Shown here: piece by piece, positions 11,483 through 23,105 of the stretch | How positions within the stretch are numbered: the stretch's first letter is position 1 | How the letters are laid out: each line of letters starts with the position of its first letter | Source: Ceratotherium simum simum | Lineage: Eukaryota > Chordata > Mammalia > Perissodactyla > Rhinocerotidae | Assembly (NCBI RefSeq): GCF_000283155.1 | Contig: NW_004454177.1 | Span: forward strand, 22,912,527-22,976,526 | DNA: 64,000 nt | Direction: 5' to 3' | Program-made: the position numbers and the translations under genes | Notes under the pieces: generated by a model | What the model was told of the DNA's origin: nothing | Databases searched by the model: none | The model's input: the letters and a program-made list of their open reading frames with translations, nothing else

Positions 11483-13150
11483 CTATATATTTTTTAATTT
11501 AATAGTCCTATATATATTATAGAAATAGTATTTGTAATTAAAAAAAAAAATCTAAAGAGAAAATTCCAGGGTTAGATGGCTTCACTGAGAGATCTACCAA
11601 ACAGTTGAGAAAGAAATAGTAGTCACCTTATGCACACATTTCAGAAGGTAATGAAGCAAGGAATACTTCTCATTATGATTTATGAAGCTAGAATAACACT
11701 GATACCAATACTTGACAAATACATTACCAAAAAAGAATATACAGATTATTAACCCTAATGAAGATAACTACAAATGTTCTTAAAATATTTGCAAATAAAA
11801 TCTGACAATAAATAAAAAGAATAATGGGTCATGATCAAGTGGAATATATGCCTGGAAAGCAAAGTTGAACTAAGTTTATTTATATATTGAAAAAAATTAA
11901 CCAATATAATACACTATATTAAAAGAATTAAATATAAGCATATGATCATTATAATATCATCATTATGCATCATCATAATAGATGCAGAAAATATCATTTG
12001 ACAAGATTCAACTGCCATTCAAAATAAGAACTCTGCAACAGAAGAATAAAAGGATACTTTCTTAATCTGAAAGAGGACAAAAGGGACATCTAAAAGGACA
12101 ACCACAACTAACATAATACTTATATTTTGAGATAATGTTTCCCCTTAAGATAGGTATCACAACAGGCTGTCCATTTGCACCGCATATATTGTACCAGAGG
12201 GTCCTGGCCAGTGCAGGAAAAAAAGAGAAAGACAATAAAAGATTTTAAAGGAAGAAAAAAACTATCTTTATTCTCATATAACACTCTTAATGAAGAAAAT
12301 CCTATGTAATCTAGAGACAAACCATTGGAACTAACAGACAAATTTAGCAATGCCATAGCATTCAAAGTCAATATTAAAAAATCAGTTGCAAAAAACACTT
12401 AGAAATTTTTTAAAACCTCATTTTACAATAATGCTATATATCATATTACACTTAGGAATAAATTTAACAAACACCTGTAGGAATTCTACACTGAATATTG
12501 CAAAATATCACTGAGATTAAAAAGAATAAAAAGAAAGATACATCATGTTTATGGATTGGAATTATCTCTTAAGATTGCAATTCTCCCCCAAATAGTGTAT
12601 TCCTATCAACTCAGTCCTAACCATAATCTCAATAGGCTTTGTTATAAAAAATGACAAACATATTAAAATTTATATAAAATTGCTAAGAACATAGAATAGC
12701 CAAAAAGTGGATCAAAATTGGGGGATTTTCCTTACCTGACTTCAAGAAATTCTGCATAGCTTCAGAAACAAGTCATTATAGTATTGGCAGAATGATAGAC
12801 AATAGGTCAATGGAATCAAATTGAGAGTCCAGAAAAAGACTCACATTTAGATAATTAATTGATATTTGATCAAGGCACCCAAGCAATTGAATGGTTAAAA
12901 AAATATTCTTTCAACATATTGTACTAAAATACCTGGATACTCATATGGGAGAGAAAAAAATTTCAACCCTTTCTTCATACTATATAGAGAAATTCACTGA
13001 AAAAGAATCATAAACTGATAATAACAACTTAAACTACAAGGCTTATGGAAGAATTATTTGTGATCTATAAGTAAGCAAATATTTCTTTGAACACAATAAA
13101 CTAATAACTATAAAAATAGTAAATAAGTTTCATCAAAATCAAACACTTTT

Positions 13151-13411
13151 TTTTTTTTGGCTGGTAAAGATTCACTCTGAGCTAACATCTGTTACCAATC
13201 TTCCTCTTTTATTATTTTTTCTCCTCCCTAAAGCCCCAGTACATAGTTGTATATTCTAGTTGTAAGTCATTCTAGTTCTTCTACGTGAGCTGCCACCACA
13301 GCATGGCTACTGACAGACAAGTGGGGTAGTTCCGTGACCGGGAACTGAACCTGGGCCGCCAAAGTGGTGAGAGTGTCAAACATTAACCACTAGGCCATCA
13401 GGGCTGGCTCA
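13151..13411 (-). mobile_element. ERE SINE, antisense, flanked by a 15-bp target duplication
   Basis: Reverse-complement ERE of the second 3' type: 'aagccccagtacatagttgt' is the complement of the 'tactggggctt' module. The head 'cactaggccatcagggctgg' lies at the right edge. Target-site duplication aaatcaaacactttt (13136-13150) versus gaatcaaacactttt (13412-13426), 14 of 15 identical. It inserted into the ORF2 C-terminal coding region of the sense L1, whose text resumes immediately after. Confidence 0.9.
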
Positions 13412-13883
13412 GAATCAAACACTTTTGCTTATCAAAAGACAATGTTAAGAGAGTGAAGAGGCAAGCCACAAGCTAGGAAAAAATATTCAGCTACAAAGGA
13501 TCCACATCTAGTATTTATAAATAACTTTTTTTTCAGTAAAAAAGACAATCTCACCAATACAAAAGAGCAAAAGATCTGAAAAGACATTTTACACGGCAAA
13601 ATATGCCATTAGGTAAATAAAAATGTGCTCAACATCAGATAATTCTAAACCAAAGCCTCAATGAATTACTTCTTCATATGGCTACAACTAAAAGACAAAA
13701 AAGCAAATGTTGACAAGCATATGGAGCAAATGGAACTTTAATACATTGGTAAGTGAAGTGTAAAATAATACAACCACTTTGCAAATACTTTGGCAATTTC
13801 TTATAAAGTTAAGCATACACCAACCTATGACTCAGAAATTTCACTCCTAGGTATTAATCCAAGTAAAGTAAAAACATGTTTTA

Positions 13884-14101
13884 GGGCCGGCCCCGTGGCT
13901 TAGCGGTTAAGTGTGCACGCTCCGCTGCTGACGGCCCGGGTTCGGATCCCGGGCGCACACCAACGCACCGCTTCTCCAGCCATGCTGTATGTGGGCCACG
14001 TCCCACATACAGCAACTAGAAGGATGTGCAGCTAGGACATACAACAATCTACTGGGGCTTTGGGGGGAAAATAAATAAATAAATATAATCTTTAAAAAAA
14101 A
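13884..14101 (+). mobile_element. ERE SINE, sense, CpG-rich and short-tailed
   Basis: Starts 'gggccggccccgtggcttag' and has an intact-looking tRNA-like A box (tggcttagcggttaagt) and B box (ggttcggatccc). It retains many CpGs in the first 100 bases. The body ends with 'actggggctttggggggaaa' and an (AAAT)n tail; the 'gatgttagctcaggg' module present in other copies is missing. Target duplication aaaaacatgtttta (13870-13883) versus aaaaaaatgtttta, 13 of 14. CpG retention suggests one of the younger insertions in the window. The antisense ORF 13907-14152 is SINE-borne. Confidence 0.93.
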
Positions 14102-14580
14102 ATGTTTTAAAGAGACTTGAATATTTATTGCCATTTTATTCATCATAATCAATAACTAGAACAGTCATAATATATATAGGTGGGAGAAAGGATACTGTAA
14201 TTGTGGTATGATCATACAATGAAATCCTACTCATCAATGAAAAACAAATTACAAATATACCCAACAATATGAATGAATTTCACAGACACATTATGCTGAG
14301 AGAAACAGCCAGGCACAAAAGAGTACAGTACATATTGTATGAAGTACATTTATATGAAGTTCTATGACAACTAAAACTAAAATAGTGTCAAAAATGAGAA
14401 ATGAGGTGGTTTGGAAGATGACTAAAAACATGCATGTGGGGCCCTTTGGGGTTGACAAAATAGTTCTAGATCTTGATACTTATGTGTATATATGTCTTCA
14501 TTAAAATGTACTGAATTTTTCACTATAATGGTTTGTACTGTTCACGGTTTATAAACTTTACCTCAAAATAACAATTGTAA

Positions 14581-15789
14581 AAAAAAATATTGACCTAGAG
14601 CTAGTAGTTTTACTCTTTATAGTAATATGGGTTAATGATTGTGAAACAATTCTATGTATTCTAGTCTTGAGCAAATGAGTAAATACTTCTGGGATAATAG
14701 AAGCCAATTTCTTACTGTTAGAAAAAGATTACAAATATGAACGTGGGAAGACTAGAATGTACCCTGTGGTGTTGGATTGGAATTGGAGGTATCAGTATGA
14801 TACTTACCTTAATATATAGAGATAGGTATAGGAATAAATAAAGGTTGATCGATCTGTCTATCTGTCAATCATCTAATTTCCTAGCTCTCTGTGTTGAAAG
14901 AACTGAGAAGCAATGATCCACCTACAGTGAATAGCACACCTGTCACTCAGATCTTAGTATTTAAATACTACTATCCAGTCAGAATAACCAAGATTCCTTA
15001 GAGAAAAGGGTGATTTCAGGGATAGAGAAGAGAAAATACAAGATAAACCTAGAACATCATGTGGTACTAGAACACAAGGAAGTGCTCAAAGAATGGCGGA
15101 GATATCAAGAAATATTGGCCAAATCTGGGACAATTTGAGCATCAAAATAGGCAAAAACAACAATCCTTTTAACTTACTGAAAAATTAGATTCCTTAAATT
15201 GATTTTGGATTTTTAATAGCTTCATTATTATTGTTGCAACTTTTCTGTAAATTCAAAATTACATTAAAATTAAAAATTCCAAAAAGAAGAAAATAATCAA
15301 TAGTTCTTTCTTCTATATATCTCCAATAGGCAGCCATGAATATAAGTGAGAAATAATGCATTCAAATTGACCAAAAAAACAAAAAAAACCACTTAGGATT
15401 AAAACTAAAAAAAAAGATAAACATATTTGAAGAACGCTTTAAGACTTATTAAAGGACTTAGAACACCATTTCCATAAATGGTAAATCAGGACCTGGTAAA
15501 GGAGAGAATACAGAACATCATAAAATATCAATATTTTCTCACTTATAAAATATTATGCAATTATAATAAGAAACTAAGAAAATATGCAATATGTTTTATT
15601 AAATAAGCAAATAGAATGCACTATTCTATGAAATAGAGTCAATATTTGAGTATAACAAAAATTATGGAAATACTAATAAAGTATGGACTTAGAAGACACA
15701 AAATATATTAAAATTCTCTTATAATCAAAAAAGAACAATTTTGAAAATTCAACAAATAGTTCAGTGTAAAACAATATATCAAGATAGAT
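14581..15789. other. Unassigned DNA, part probably an old interspersed repeat
   Basis: No gene. The segment 14850-15290, with words such as 'ggccaaatctgggacaattt' and 'caatccttttaacttactga', resembles an old interspersed repeat I cannot name, ending in an A/T-rich tail. The remainder is A-rich with short homopolymer runs ('ccaaaaaaacaaaaaaaacc' near 15370). Confidence 0.35.
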
Positions 15790-15970
15790 GCCATTAAACT
15801 ACATCTGTCCTATCCTCCCACTCCCCCATCCCCAGTAACAACTAGTTTACTCTCTGTTTTTAGGAGTTTGGCTTTTTTAGATTCCACATATAAGTGATAT
15901 CAGACGGTATTTGTCTTTCTCTCTGACTCATCTCACTTAGCATGATGTCCTCAAATGTATACCTTAGATT
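15790..15970 (-). mobile_element. Antisense L1 3'UTR fragment (L1M-type)
   Basis: On the plus strand it reads 'tcccccatccccagtaacaa', 'gattccacatataagtgata' and 'tctcacttagcatgatgtcc', which is the reverse complement of the well-conserved 3'UTR of L1MA/L1MB-type elements. Only about 180 bp remain. Confidence 0.6.
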
Positions 15971-16532
15971 TACATAATGTTATATGTGGAATATATTTCA
16001 ATTTAAAAAAAAAACCTATGCAGAGTAGAAACTACTAAAACAAATGTAAAAAAAATAGATGCCAGTATACATGTTAATTTAATATGTGAAAATAATATTT
16101 CAATTTATTGAGAAACTCTGTTTTATTTTGTAAACAATGAAAACAAAATTGGCCTCTTCTCTCATACTACATACAAAAGTAATTTCCATATATATTAAAT
16201 TTTAAACAACATTTATATGAAAATGTTTAGAAAAAACAAGGTAATTTTAGTTTGGAGAAATCTTTCAAAACAATAGAAGCATTCAGAAGCTATAAAGTTA
16301 AAAATATATTTCATTACAATTTTTCAAAAGTGATGATAAAACTTCCTCAGTTTAAATGAAAAATAATTGGTAGATTAAAGAAATACACATAGGCAAAATA
16401 TTAATACACTACTTTATGAAGAGCTAATGAATATAAACATGAAGACACAAACATCCACAAAAGAATGGACAATAATATGAATGAGCATTTTAGAAATTAT
16501 AAGCTATAAGTGATCAATAAGAACGTAATCTT

Positions 16533-16762
16533 GGGGCCGGCCTTGTGGCTTAGTGGTTAAGTACGCATCTGCTGCTGGTGGCCCAGGTTCAGATCCCAGG
16601 CGAGCACCGATGCACCACTTGTCAGGTCATGCTGTGGCGGCATCCCCCATAAAGTGGAGGAAGATTGGCACGGATGTCAGCTCAGGGCCAGTCTTCCTCA
16701 GCAAAAAGAGGAGGATTGGCATGGATGTTAGCTCAGGGCTGATCTTCCTCACACACAAAAAA
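16533..16762 (+). mobile_element. ERE SINE, sense, 14-bp target duplication
   Basis: Begins 'ggggccggccttgtggctta' and has the tRNA-like boxes. It carries the duplicated 3' module: 'gatgtcagctcagggccagt' and, about 57 bp later, 'gatgttagctcagggctgat'. It ends in 'cacacacaaaaaaaa'. Target duplication aagaacgtaatctt (16519-16532) versus aagaatgtaatctt (16763-16776), 13 of 14. The open frame at 16553-16921 is SINE sequence that happens to lack stops, running into flanking DNA. Confidence 0.93.
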
Positions 16763-16884
16763 AAGAATGTAATCTTATTGGCCAAGCATAGAAAGTGGTT
16801 AAACCACTCAGAATCTGTGGAAAGGAGCATAGATAGAGATGTATCACAGAATTCAATTAGCATAAAATTTTATAGACACACATT

Positions 16885-16909
16885 TGTGTGTGTGTGTGTG
16901 TGTGTGTGT
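16885..16909 (+). repeat. (TG)n microsatellite
   Basis: Twelve and a half uninterrupted TG units, about 110 bp downstream of an ERE. A length-polymorphic marker candidate. Confidence 0.95.
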
Positions 16910-17060
16910 CTGCATATGTAAAATGAGATCTAGGAAGGTAGTTGCCTTGTTGTCAATGCGTTATTTACATACGATTGGACTTCAGGACATTTGTATTTTA
17001 TTCTTTACACTTTTTCCAAGAAAACAAAAATTAGATAAGTAAAAGAAAATACATTTAAGA

Positions 17061-18324
17061 TATTTGTAACAATATATAAGCTATAATCAAATGGTCTAAA
17101 AGAGCACTTCCAGCAAATATTTTAGCTGATTTTACATAAACTTCGCTGTTTAATGGCAGCTGTAGTTATGTAATAATTGCAAATCCAGATTCTCTGTTAC
17201 TGAAATATTGACTTATTTCATTTATTCACACATTGCATTCTAAAAACAGCTGCCAATATTTTTATTCTCAGAAATATTTTAATGTATCTAATGATAGGAA
17301 ATATCAAGATACAAATGGACATCTGTGATTAATCAAAGGAAATGCAGTAATTTTGTTGCCTGCCAGTCTAAATTCACTTCTCACTTAATGATTGGTATTT
17401 TTGTTCATGTCCTCTGTCATTTTTTTCTCTATTCTACATAGGACCTGTAGCAGTTCTTGCATTTAAGCAGGAATCTCATCTCGTGGGTTGAGTAAACCCT
17501 TGGAAACATTATTTATGTATGCATTTGTTGTGGTTAACTCTTGTTCCCGCTCTCGTGCATTGAAGTTCTAACATTTGTAAAATACATTTCCTATGCCATG
17601 TTTTCCATGGTGACCAGAGCTTGCTAATTAGTACTGGTACTTCTATTTGACACTCCCAAGGAATTTTTTTCTCTTTTTTTCTCTATAACATCTCAGTGTT
17701 ATTACACATGATTCCAGCTCTTTCGAAATTTATCAAGATTTTAAATCTTTGCTTAATTAAATAAGGCTACACTTTGACTAAACACTCACAAATACATATA
17801 GTTCTTATAAATATCTTTACTTACTGTATTAATTTAAATGCATGAGATATAGTTAACGATATCTATTTGAAATTATAAAGCTTATTTTTTAAAATAAAAA
17901 TATGGCAATACTCAAATACAAACAATTTTATATATAATAACTAATTTCATGTTACCATGGTGACAGCCCATAAAAATATCAGGTACAGTTTTCACTTGAT
18001 CACTGGATAGATGTACATTACCTGGCTGGGATGAATACTTGAAAACCACACCCAGCTTGAACCTTGTGGAAACACACTTAACATTTTCTAGAGGATGTGC
18101 CTTCAGAAATTCCCATTCATGTTTTACTAAATGTGCATAAATAAAACATTTTTGTTTTCAGTATGGACTCTGGGGCTAGAATTCATATTTCCTTCCTACA
18201 TAAACCAGAGTTAATGTTCCTGTGACTTTAAATACCTAAACAATTCCTTTTATTATTATTTTTTAATCAGAAAGAACAAAATGAAAATGAAAAAAAGCGA
18301 CAAAATGAAGATATCAATCACTAA
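17061..18324. other. Unassigned DNA, no repeat recognised
   Basis: About 1.3 kb of AT-rich but complex sequence. It has no transposon signature and no open frame over 60 codons. TAAT and AATTA cores are frequent (17100-17400), as in much AT-rich DNA. It could be plain single-copy sequence or hold a conserved non-coding element; only alignment could tell. Confidence 0.4.
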
Positions 18325-18490
18325 CTTTGAGAGACTTGATTAATTACTTAATTTCTGAGCCTTAATATCTTAATCTGTAATATTAGGATTATAGGGATTT
18401 CTTTCATCACAGGATTACTGTGAGGATCAAATAAGATAATGTGAGTGAAAAGCTTTAGAAACTACTGTACAAATATTAATAGCTCCTACT
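18325..18490 (+). repeat. MIR SINE fragment, sense
   Basis: Follows the MIR core and 3' half: 'ctgagccttaatatcttaat', 'tctgtaatattaggattata', 'acaggattactgtgaggatc' and 'aaataagataatgtgagtga'. MIR is an ancient mammal-wide tRNA-derived SINE. This copy is strongly diverged, as expected for its age. Confidence 0.8.
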
Positions 18491-19959
18491 ACTCCTGGTG
18501 TTAATTTTTCCTTAGAGATCTAAATCAATTGGTTTTTTTTTATTCTAAAGGCGTTATGTAAATATTGTAAAATTTCAAGAAATATTTGAAAAAAGAAATA
18601 TAGTCTTATTTTTATTGTAACAATATTTTATAAAAAGAGTATGGAGAATTAAAAAAATTGAGTTTTTGAAACAAAAAGTAAGCTGGCTATTTGAAAACTT
18701 TTATTGCTATTGGCCATATGATTCATTTTCAGTTGGTCGAATTAAAAAGCCAGCTTTTCACATTTAACACAACTACTGTTGGAGAGCTTTATTTAGTTTA
18801 GCAGAACACGAAAAGATTAACACAGTATTCCTTCTCTACAAGGATTAGAATTTAACGCCAATATATTACAAGGAAGAAGCACAGTGCATACACATGAACA
18901 TATTTAGAGTGGATGTCATTCTGTAGTACTGAAGCTGTTGAAAGTTTTAAAACCTAAGAACTGAGAACTGTATTCACAAAATTGAAAGTTTTCAAGAGAT
19001 CCTGTTTTAGTAATAAACTTCAGATCTGCAAACTCAAGTAGGATTAAAATTAATTCAGAGTCTTTTACTTTCTGACTTGATGACATATTCTTCAAAGCAA
19101 TTTATAGACAAATGTTTATTTGAAAAAGTAAAACATTATTGGGATAAATACCCAACTCTGCTGCATGTCAGTACCATTTTTAAAACTAAAGTAAGACTCG
19201 TTCAGTCTGCATAATAAGCCTTGTTTTGTGTTTGATGGTTGTTTATTTGGATCTATAAGGTGGTGCCAACCAGATTTCTGAATTCCCATTAGAGTTGACT
19301 TATTCAGAACAAATCAGGCCTCAGTGTTCATTATATTAAAGATACCTAACTATGTTGCCTCTCTGGAAGTTGAGCAGAGGGATATAAAAATGTTCAATAC
19401 TTTGCACAAAGTGATCAATAAATGCTTGTTAAATTGAATTGATAAAAGAGTCTGGCAAAGAGTATTGCCGTATGGTGGTGGCTAGTATCTTGCTGCTGGT
19501 TTCCTTCAGTCTCTATAGCTGAGTCCGAGGAAGGGTATCAGCTTTAAAGATTGATTATATTCTTCTCAATTCATTATCTAATCCAAGGAATGCAATCGAT
19601 TGGCAAAGCATAATACACATTTGTCATATTTTTTGTTGAGTGCATCCTTCTTAATTTTCTACAAGTTTCCTGTTTCATTTGGTGGTTAATCTTGGTGAAA
19701 GACAAAGTCTCCAGATACAGAAGCTGAAGAGGCCGTTTCTTCCTTTACTCATCATAGTCCAGTTCAGAAATAGGCCCATGATCTAATGCCGATCAATTGG
19801 AAACACTCTAAATATGAGAGGAGGATTTGAGATTAGTCACCCTTGACTACAGTATTTTAAAATCCTCTAAGCTCTGCCCCATCACAATAGTTCTCTGTAA
19901 GTCTTCTTTACTCTTTGTCTCATGAATTATGACAGTCTCATATTGTGTTACACTGTATA
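18491..19959. other. Unassigned DNA with one possible L2 tail
   Basis: No gene or strong repeat signal. The words at 19400-19435 ('caaagtgatcaataaatgct', then 'tgttaaattgaatt') look like the tail shared by L2 and MIR elements, but too little remains for a firm call. Confidence 0.35.
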
Positions 19960-20110
19960 TTTATGTGTTTATTATAGTCTCTCTCACTAGCATAAGAATT
20001 CCATGACTACAGGGGACTTGCTTTCTTCACTCCTATGTCACCAGTACCTACAATAGTCTCTTTCACATAGCATTCCCTGAAAAGATATTTGTTAAGTAAA
20101 TGAATAACTC
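19960..20110 (+). repeat. L2 LINE 3' end, sense
   Basis: Reads as the L2 3' terminus: an 'aggggacttgctttcttcac' block, 'tcaccagtacctacaatagt', 'cacatagcattccctgaaaa' and 'gatatttgttaagtaaatga'. The order is that of the L2 consensus (total, source, date, 'next use' blocks), with typical old divergence. Confidence 0.65.
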
Positions 20111-20704
20111 ATAGGTCGTGGCATTAGTAAATGTAGCAGCATCTTGATGTGTCTTAGTGCTGTAAGACTATGTTTGGGCATCTTGTCTCTTGGCCTCCCA
20201 ATTGCATTGATTTCTGTTAGTTTGTTAACATTCCTGATTATCTTTTCATAAATTGCTTTTTATGTGAGTTTGCCAGAGTCACTTTCTATTTCTTACAACC
20301 AGTGAAAAGAGAAGCCTCAAATCCCTCTATGATGTCCTTCTGAAACTATGACATTCAGCAAAAGGAAACGTACATGCTTCTAAGAATCATAATACTACAA
20401 GTTTATACAACGTTTTTGCATTTTGATGCCATGTCATGTAAAAACAGCAGGGCAGATTTCTGCCATGCGTGGAGAGTGTGTTTCAGATGGTATGACCTTT
20501 AATTTAAGCTCCTTGATATTTACAAACACCTTGCAGGCCTGTGGGAGTAACAGGAGATAGGCAGTCATAGTTCAGAGCACCTGGCGGCATTGATTTAATC
20601 TTTGTCTGTTTGAGCAGATCTACGTTAACATATTCATGGGTGGGAGACCGTTGAAATTTTTTTAATGGTTTAGGATTATCCTAGGTTTTGAAGAAGAAAG
20701 ACTG
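20111..20704. other. Unassigned DNA
   Basis: About 600 bp with no recognisable repeat, gene or RNA. No open frame of 60 codons or more. Confidence 0.4.
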
Positions 20705-20900
20705 CGGTATCTTACATTTGTAAACCATTTTACATAGTGTTTTTGCATATATGATCAGCAAAACCATCTCATGAGGTAGGTGGTAAAAGTATAAATATGG
20801 CCCTCATATTATCACCGAGGAAAAAGAGCCTCAATTATGGGAAATGATTTTCAGAAAATCAGATATTTATAGTTGTGGTACAGCAATGGAATCCTGCTGT
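20705..20900 (-). repeat. MIR SINE fragment, antisense
   Basis: The plus strand shows the MIR reverse-complement order: 'accatctcatgaggtaggtg' near 20763, then a diverged 'accgaggaaaaagagcctca' and a degenerate 'acagctagtaagtgg' region. Heavily decayed. Confidence 0.6.
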
Positions 20901-21434
20901 TTTCATTCAATTTTCACAATTTTTCTATTTTTTTCCATGATGCCAGAATGACTGAAATGGCTGTCAGGATTCTTCTTGTCTTATTCCCTCTCTACTTTCA
21001 GTCTTCACTTGACCCGTGGTGCCTTTAATATTCTCTGATGTTTCTGTATATCTAGTTGGATTTCTATGTTTCTACCTTAACTAGTCTCTATCAAAAATAT
21101 TTCTTGAAAATTTATTTTGCAACTCATATGCGATATTATTTAAAACTATTTTTTAAAAAATACAATTTGTACAGGCATGCGCTTATACTTTGGGATTAAT
21201 CACCAGTTTTCTTGGTATTGGGGTTATGTTGCATGGAAAATAAAATGAAAAATATCAGTAAAGCAAAAACCATTTAAAATCATACTGAGGTAGTCAGTTA
21301 CATATAATTTTTATAATTTTGTGAAAACGTAATGCTATCCAATGATAAAAAACAATTCTTGATTTCAATACCTTTGTTTGAAGGAGTTGTTACTAGCTAT
21401 GATGGAAGAAATGTATGCTTTAGAAAAGGGCTGA
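20901..21434. other. Unassigned DNA
   Basis: No repeat or gene recognised in this T-rich, then A-rich stretch. Confidence 0.4.
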
Positions 21435-21640
21435 TTGGAGTTCAAATTCTGTTTCAATCTCTCATTAACTTTGTGAACTTGATGAAGTTGTGTAATTTCT
21501 CTCAGTCATATTCCACTTTTGTAAACTATGAATAATTATATCTACCTCATGGAGTTATTGTGAAGATTACAGAAAATCACATACAAAACCTGCCTTACAG
21601 GTTATGGTTACTTGGTAAATACAAGTGCTTCCAATAGCAC
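21435..21640 (+). repeat. MIR SINE fragment, sense
   Basis: Contains MIR blocks 'gttcaaattctgtttcaatc', 'gaacttgatgaagttgtgta', 'atctacctcatggagttatt' and 'gtgaagattacagaaaatca'. The 67-codon frame at 21332-21535 overlaps this SINE and is not a gene. Confidence 0.75.
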
Positions 21641-22337
21641 CCTTAAACTTGTTTCTAGTTCCTTAAAAATCTGTCATTGGGAAAATAACTTTTATATCAT
21701 GTGACAATATCTCCCCACATGTCATAGGCTTATTTTTCTCTTTATTTTCTGAAAAATATATACCAATATAATCAACATCCCTAGAAAAAATATGCAGGAT
21801 TTCTATCTCGGATTGCAAGTATTAATTTGTAAGGTGGAGTCCATCTACAATATTGTTGTAGAGGTAGCAATTCTATAACTTAACCCAGGAAGTGTCTTTT
21901 GACTCAAAGAAATTTAGCTCATCCTTAAAGTAAATTATTTCACCTCTGACATATTTCCAACTAAAAAGGGAAGACAAAAACTCTCACTTGTTACCAGGCC
22001 TCTAGTCTGCTTACTGGCTTTCCAATTCTCTTCTGAAATATTCTGCAATATTTTTAAAGATTTTTTATTGTTTAAGCATTAAATTTAAAATTATTTATAA
22101 ATAAATTTACAAAAGAAAAAATCCCCATAGGCTTAGTAAAACCCATAAATGTAATCTATTATCAATAAATGAAAACTTGAGGAATCTTGTAATGGTTTAT
22201 CTTTTAATTTTGGAATGTATAAAAGAATTGTGATAATTGATTCTTTAATTTTAAGGTACTTTTTAATAAACTTGTTTTTTATAGAAGTAACACATACTTT
22301 CATAAATGTATTCATATTTTAAGAATGACAATGTATT
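21641..22337. other. Unassigned AT-rich DNA
   Basis: No gene. A/T-rich, with the A-rich run 'acaaaagaaaaaatccccat' near 22110. No repeat family recognised. Confidence 0.4.
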
Positions 22338-22880
22338 AATTTTTTTCCAGCTTTATTGAGATATAGTAGACATATAACTTCATATAAGTTTAAAGAGGAC
22401 AAACTGATGATTTTATACACACATATTGCAAACTGATTACTACAATAAGATTAGTTAACACATCCATCACATCACATAACTGCCTTTTTTTGTGGTAAGA
22501 ATATTTAATATTTACTTTCCTAGCAACTTTCAAGTACATAATACAGTATTGTTAACTATAGTCACCATGCTGCACAATGTATTAATTTTAACAAAACGAA
22601 CACACCCAGGTATCTACACCCAGATAAGAACATATTACTACACCCTCAAAAGCGCCCCCACCCCATGCAGTCTCTCAATTTCAACCCCTCTCTTCATTCC
22701 CAGGGGTAACAACTATTCCACTTTCTAAGACCACAAACTCATTTTGCCTGTTTTGGCACTTTATGTAAATAGATACTTATATACTCTATAATGTTTAGTT
22801 TATCTTGCTCAATATTATATTTTGAGATAAATTGATTTTGTATAGTGAATATTGAACTTGTTCATTGTTATTATACCAGA
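22338..22880 (-). mobile_element. Antisense L1 3' end (L1MB-like)
   Basis: Begins with the complement of the L1 tail ('ttttttccagctttattgag', 'atatagtagacatataactt') and continues through 'aactgattactacaataaga', 'ttagttaacacatccatcac' and 'gttaactatagtcaccatgc'. These are hallmark blocks of the L1MA/L1MB 3'UTR on the complementary strand. It breaks off near 22880, next to the retroviral pol relic. The frame at 22492-22728 lies inside it and is not coding. Confidence 0.82.
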
Positions 22881-22883
22881 GCA

Positions 22884-23105
22884 GCTGCCATCGCGGCCAC
22901 CTCTTGGTTAAGTTTATGGTAGTCTACCAATAGCAACCAAAGTCCATTTGATTTCTAGAAAGACCAGACAGGTGAATTGAATGGGAATATGATGTGGGCT
23001 GCTACACCGCATTCTTCTAGTATTTGATGATAATTATAATGCTGCAATTCTCCTAGGGGAATTCTCTCAATATGTCTTTTGGGTTACAATATTAGATAGG
23101 GACAT
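22884..23105 (-). pseudogene. Endogenous retrovirus pol relic (class III / ERV-L-like RT), broken
   Basis: Translating the minus strand from about 23100 leftwards gives one frame that tracks the start of a retroviral reverse transcriptase: an 'IPLGE' block, an 'EECGV' block, then 'FPFNSPVW' and 'LLLVDYHKLNQ', followed by an Ala-rich stretch. In-frame stops occur near 23075, just after the NSPVW block, and at 22884. The SPFNSPVW...VDY layout is typical of class III (ERV-L-like) pol rather than gammaretroviral pol. Finger-domain text only; no YxDD palm motif is present. An old, dead copy. Confidence 0.66.

Larger units (their letters stand above)
11095..14580 (+). mobile_element. Sense L1 3' half (RT region to 3'UTR), split by three EREs
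   Basis: The L1 ORF2 RT-region phrase 'acaacttaaatgaaatggaa' at 11161 is followed by an ERE. Then come 'aaattccagggttagatggc', 'ggtcatgatcaagtggaata' and the fingers/palm text, the C-terminal 'aagtttcatcaaaatcaaac' and 'gttaagagagtgaagaggca' blocks, and an L1ME/L1MD-like 3'UTR ending near 14575 ('aaactttacctcaaaataac'). Once the EREs at 11238, 13151 and 13884 are removed the L1 reads continuously. It is 5'-truncated and full of stops. The antisense ORF at 12120-12398 is a shadow frame. Confidence 0.85.
16040..17060 (+). mobile_element. Very old sense L1 3' fragment, split by an ERE
   Basis: The text around 16155-16230 ('ctctcatactacatacaaaa', then 'ttccatatatattaaatttt') resembles the L1 ORF2 C-terminal block, and the A-rich text resumes after the ERE at 16777. 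Divergence is high and the 3' end near 17060 is only approximate. It could partly be non-repeat DNA. Confidence 0.38.

Noticed and set aside
13884..13960. tRNA gene candidate from A and B box motifs in EREs
   Set aside because: The boxes are internal promoter remnants of tRNA-derived SINEs. No cloverleaf with acceptor stem and anticodon arm can be formed across the head.
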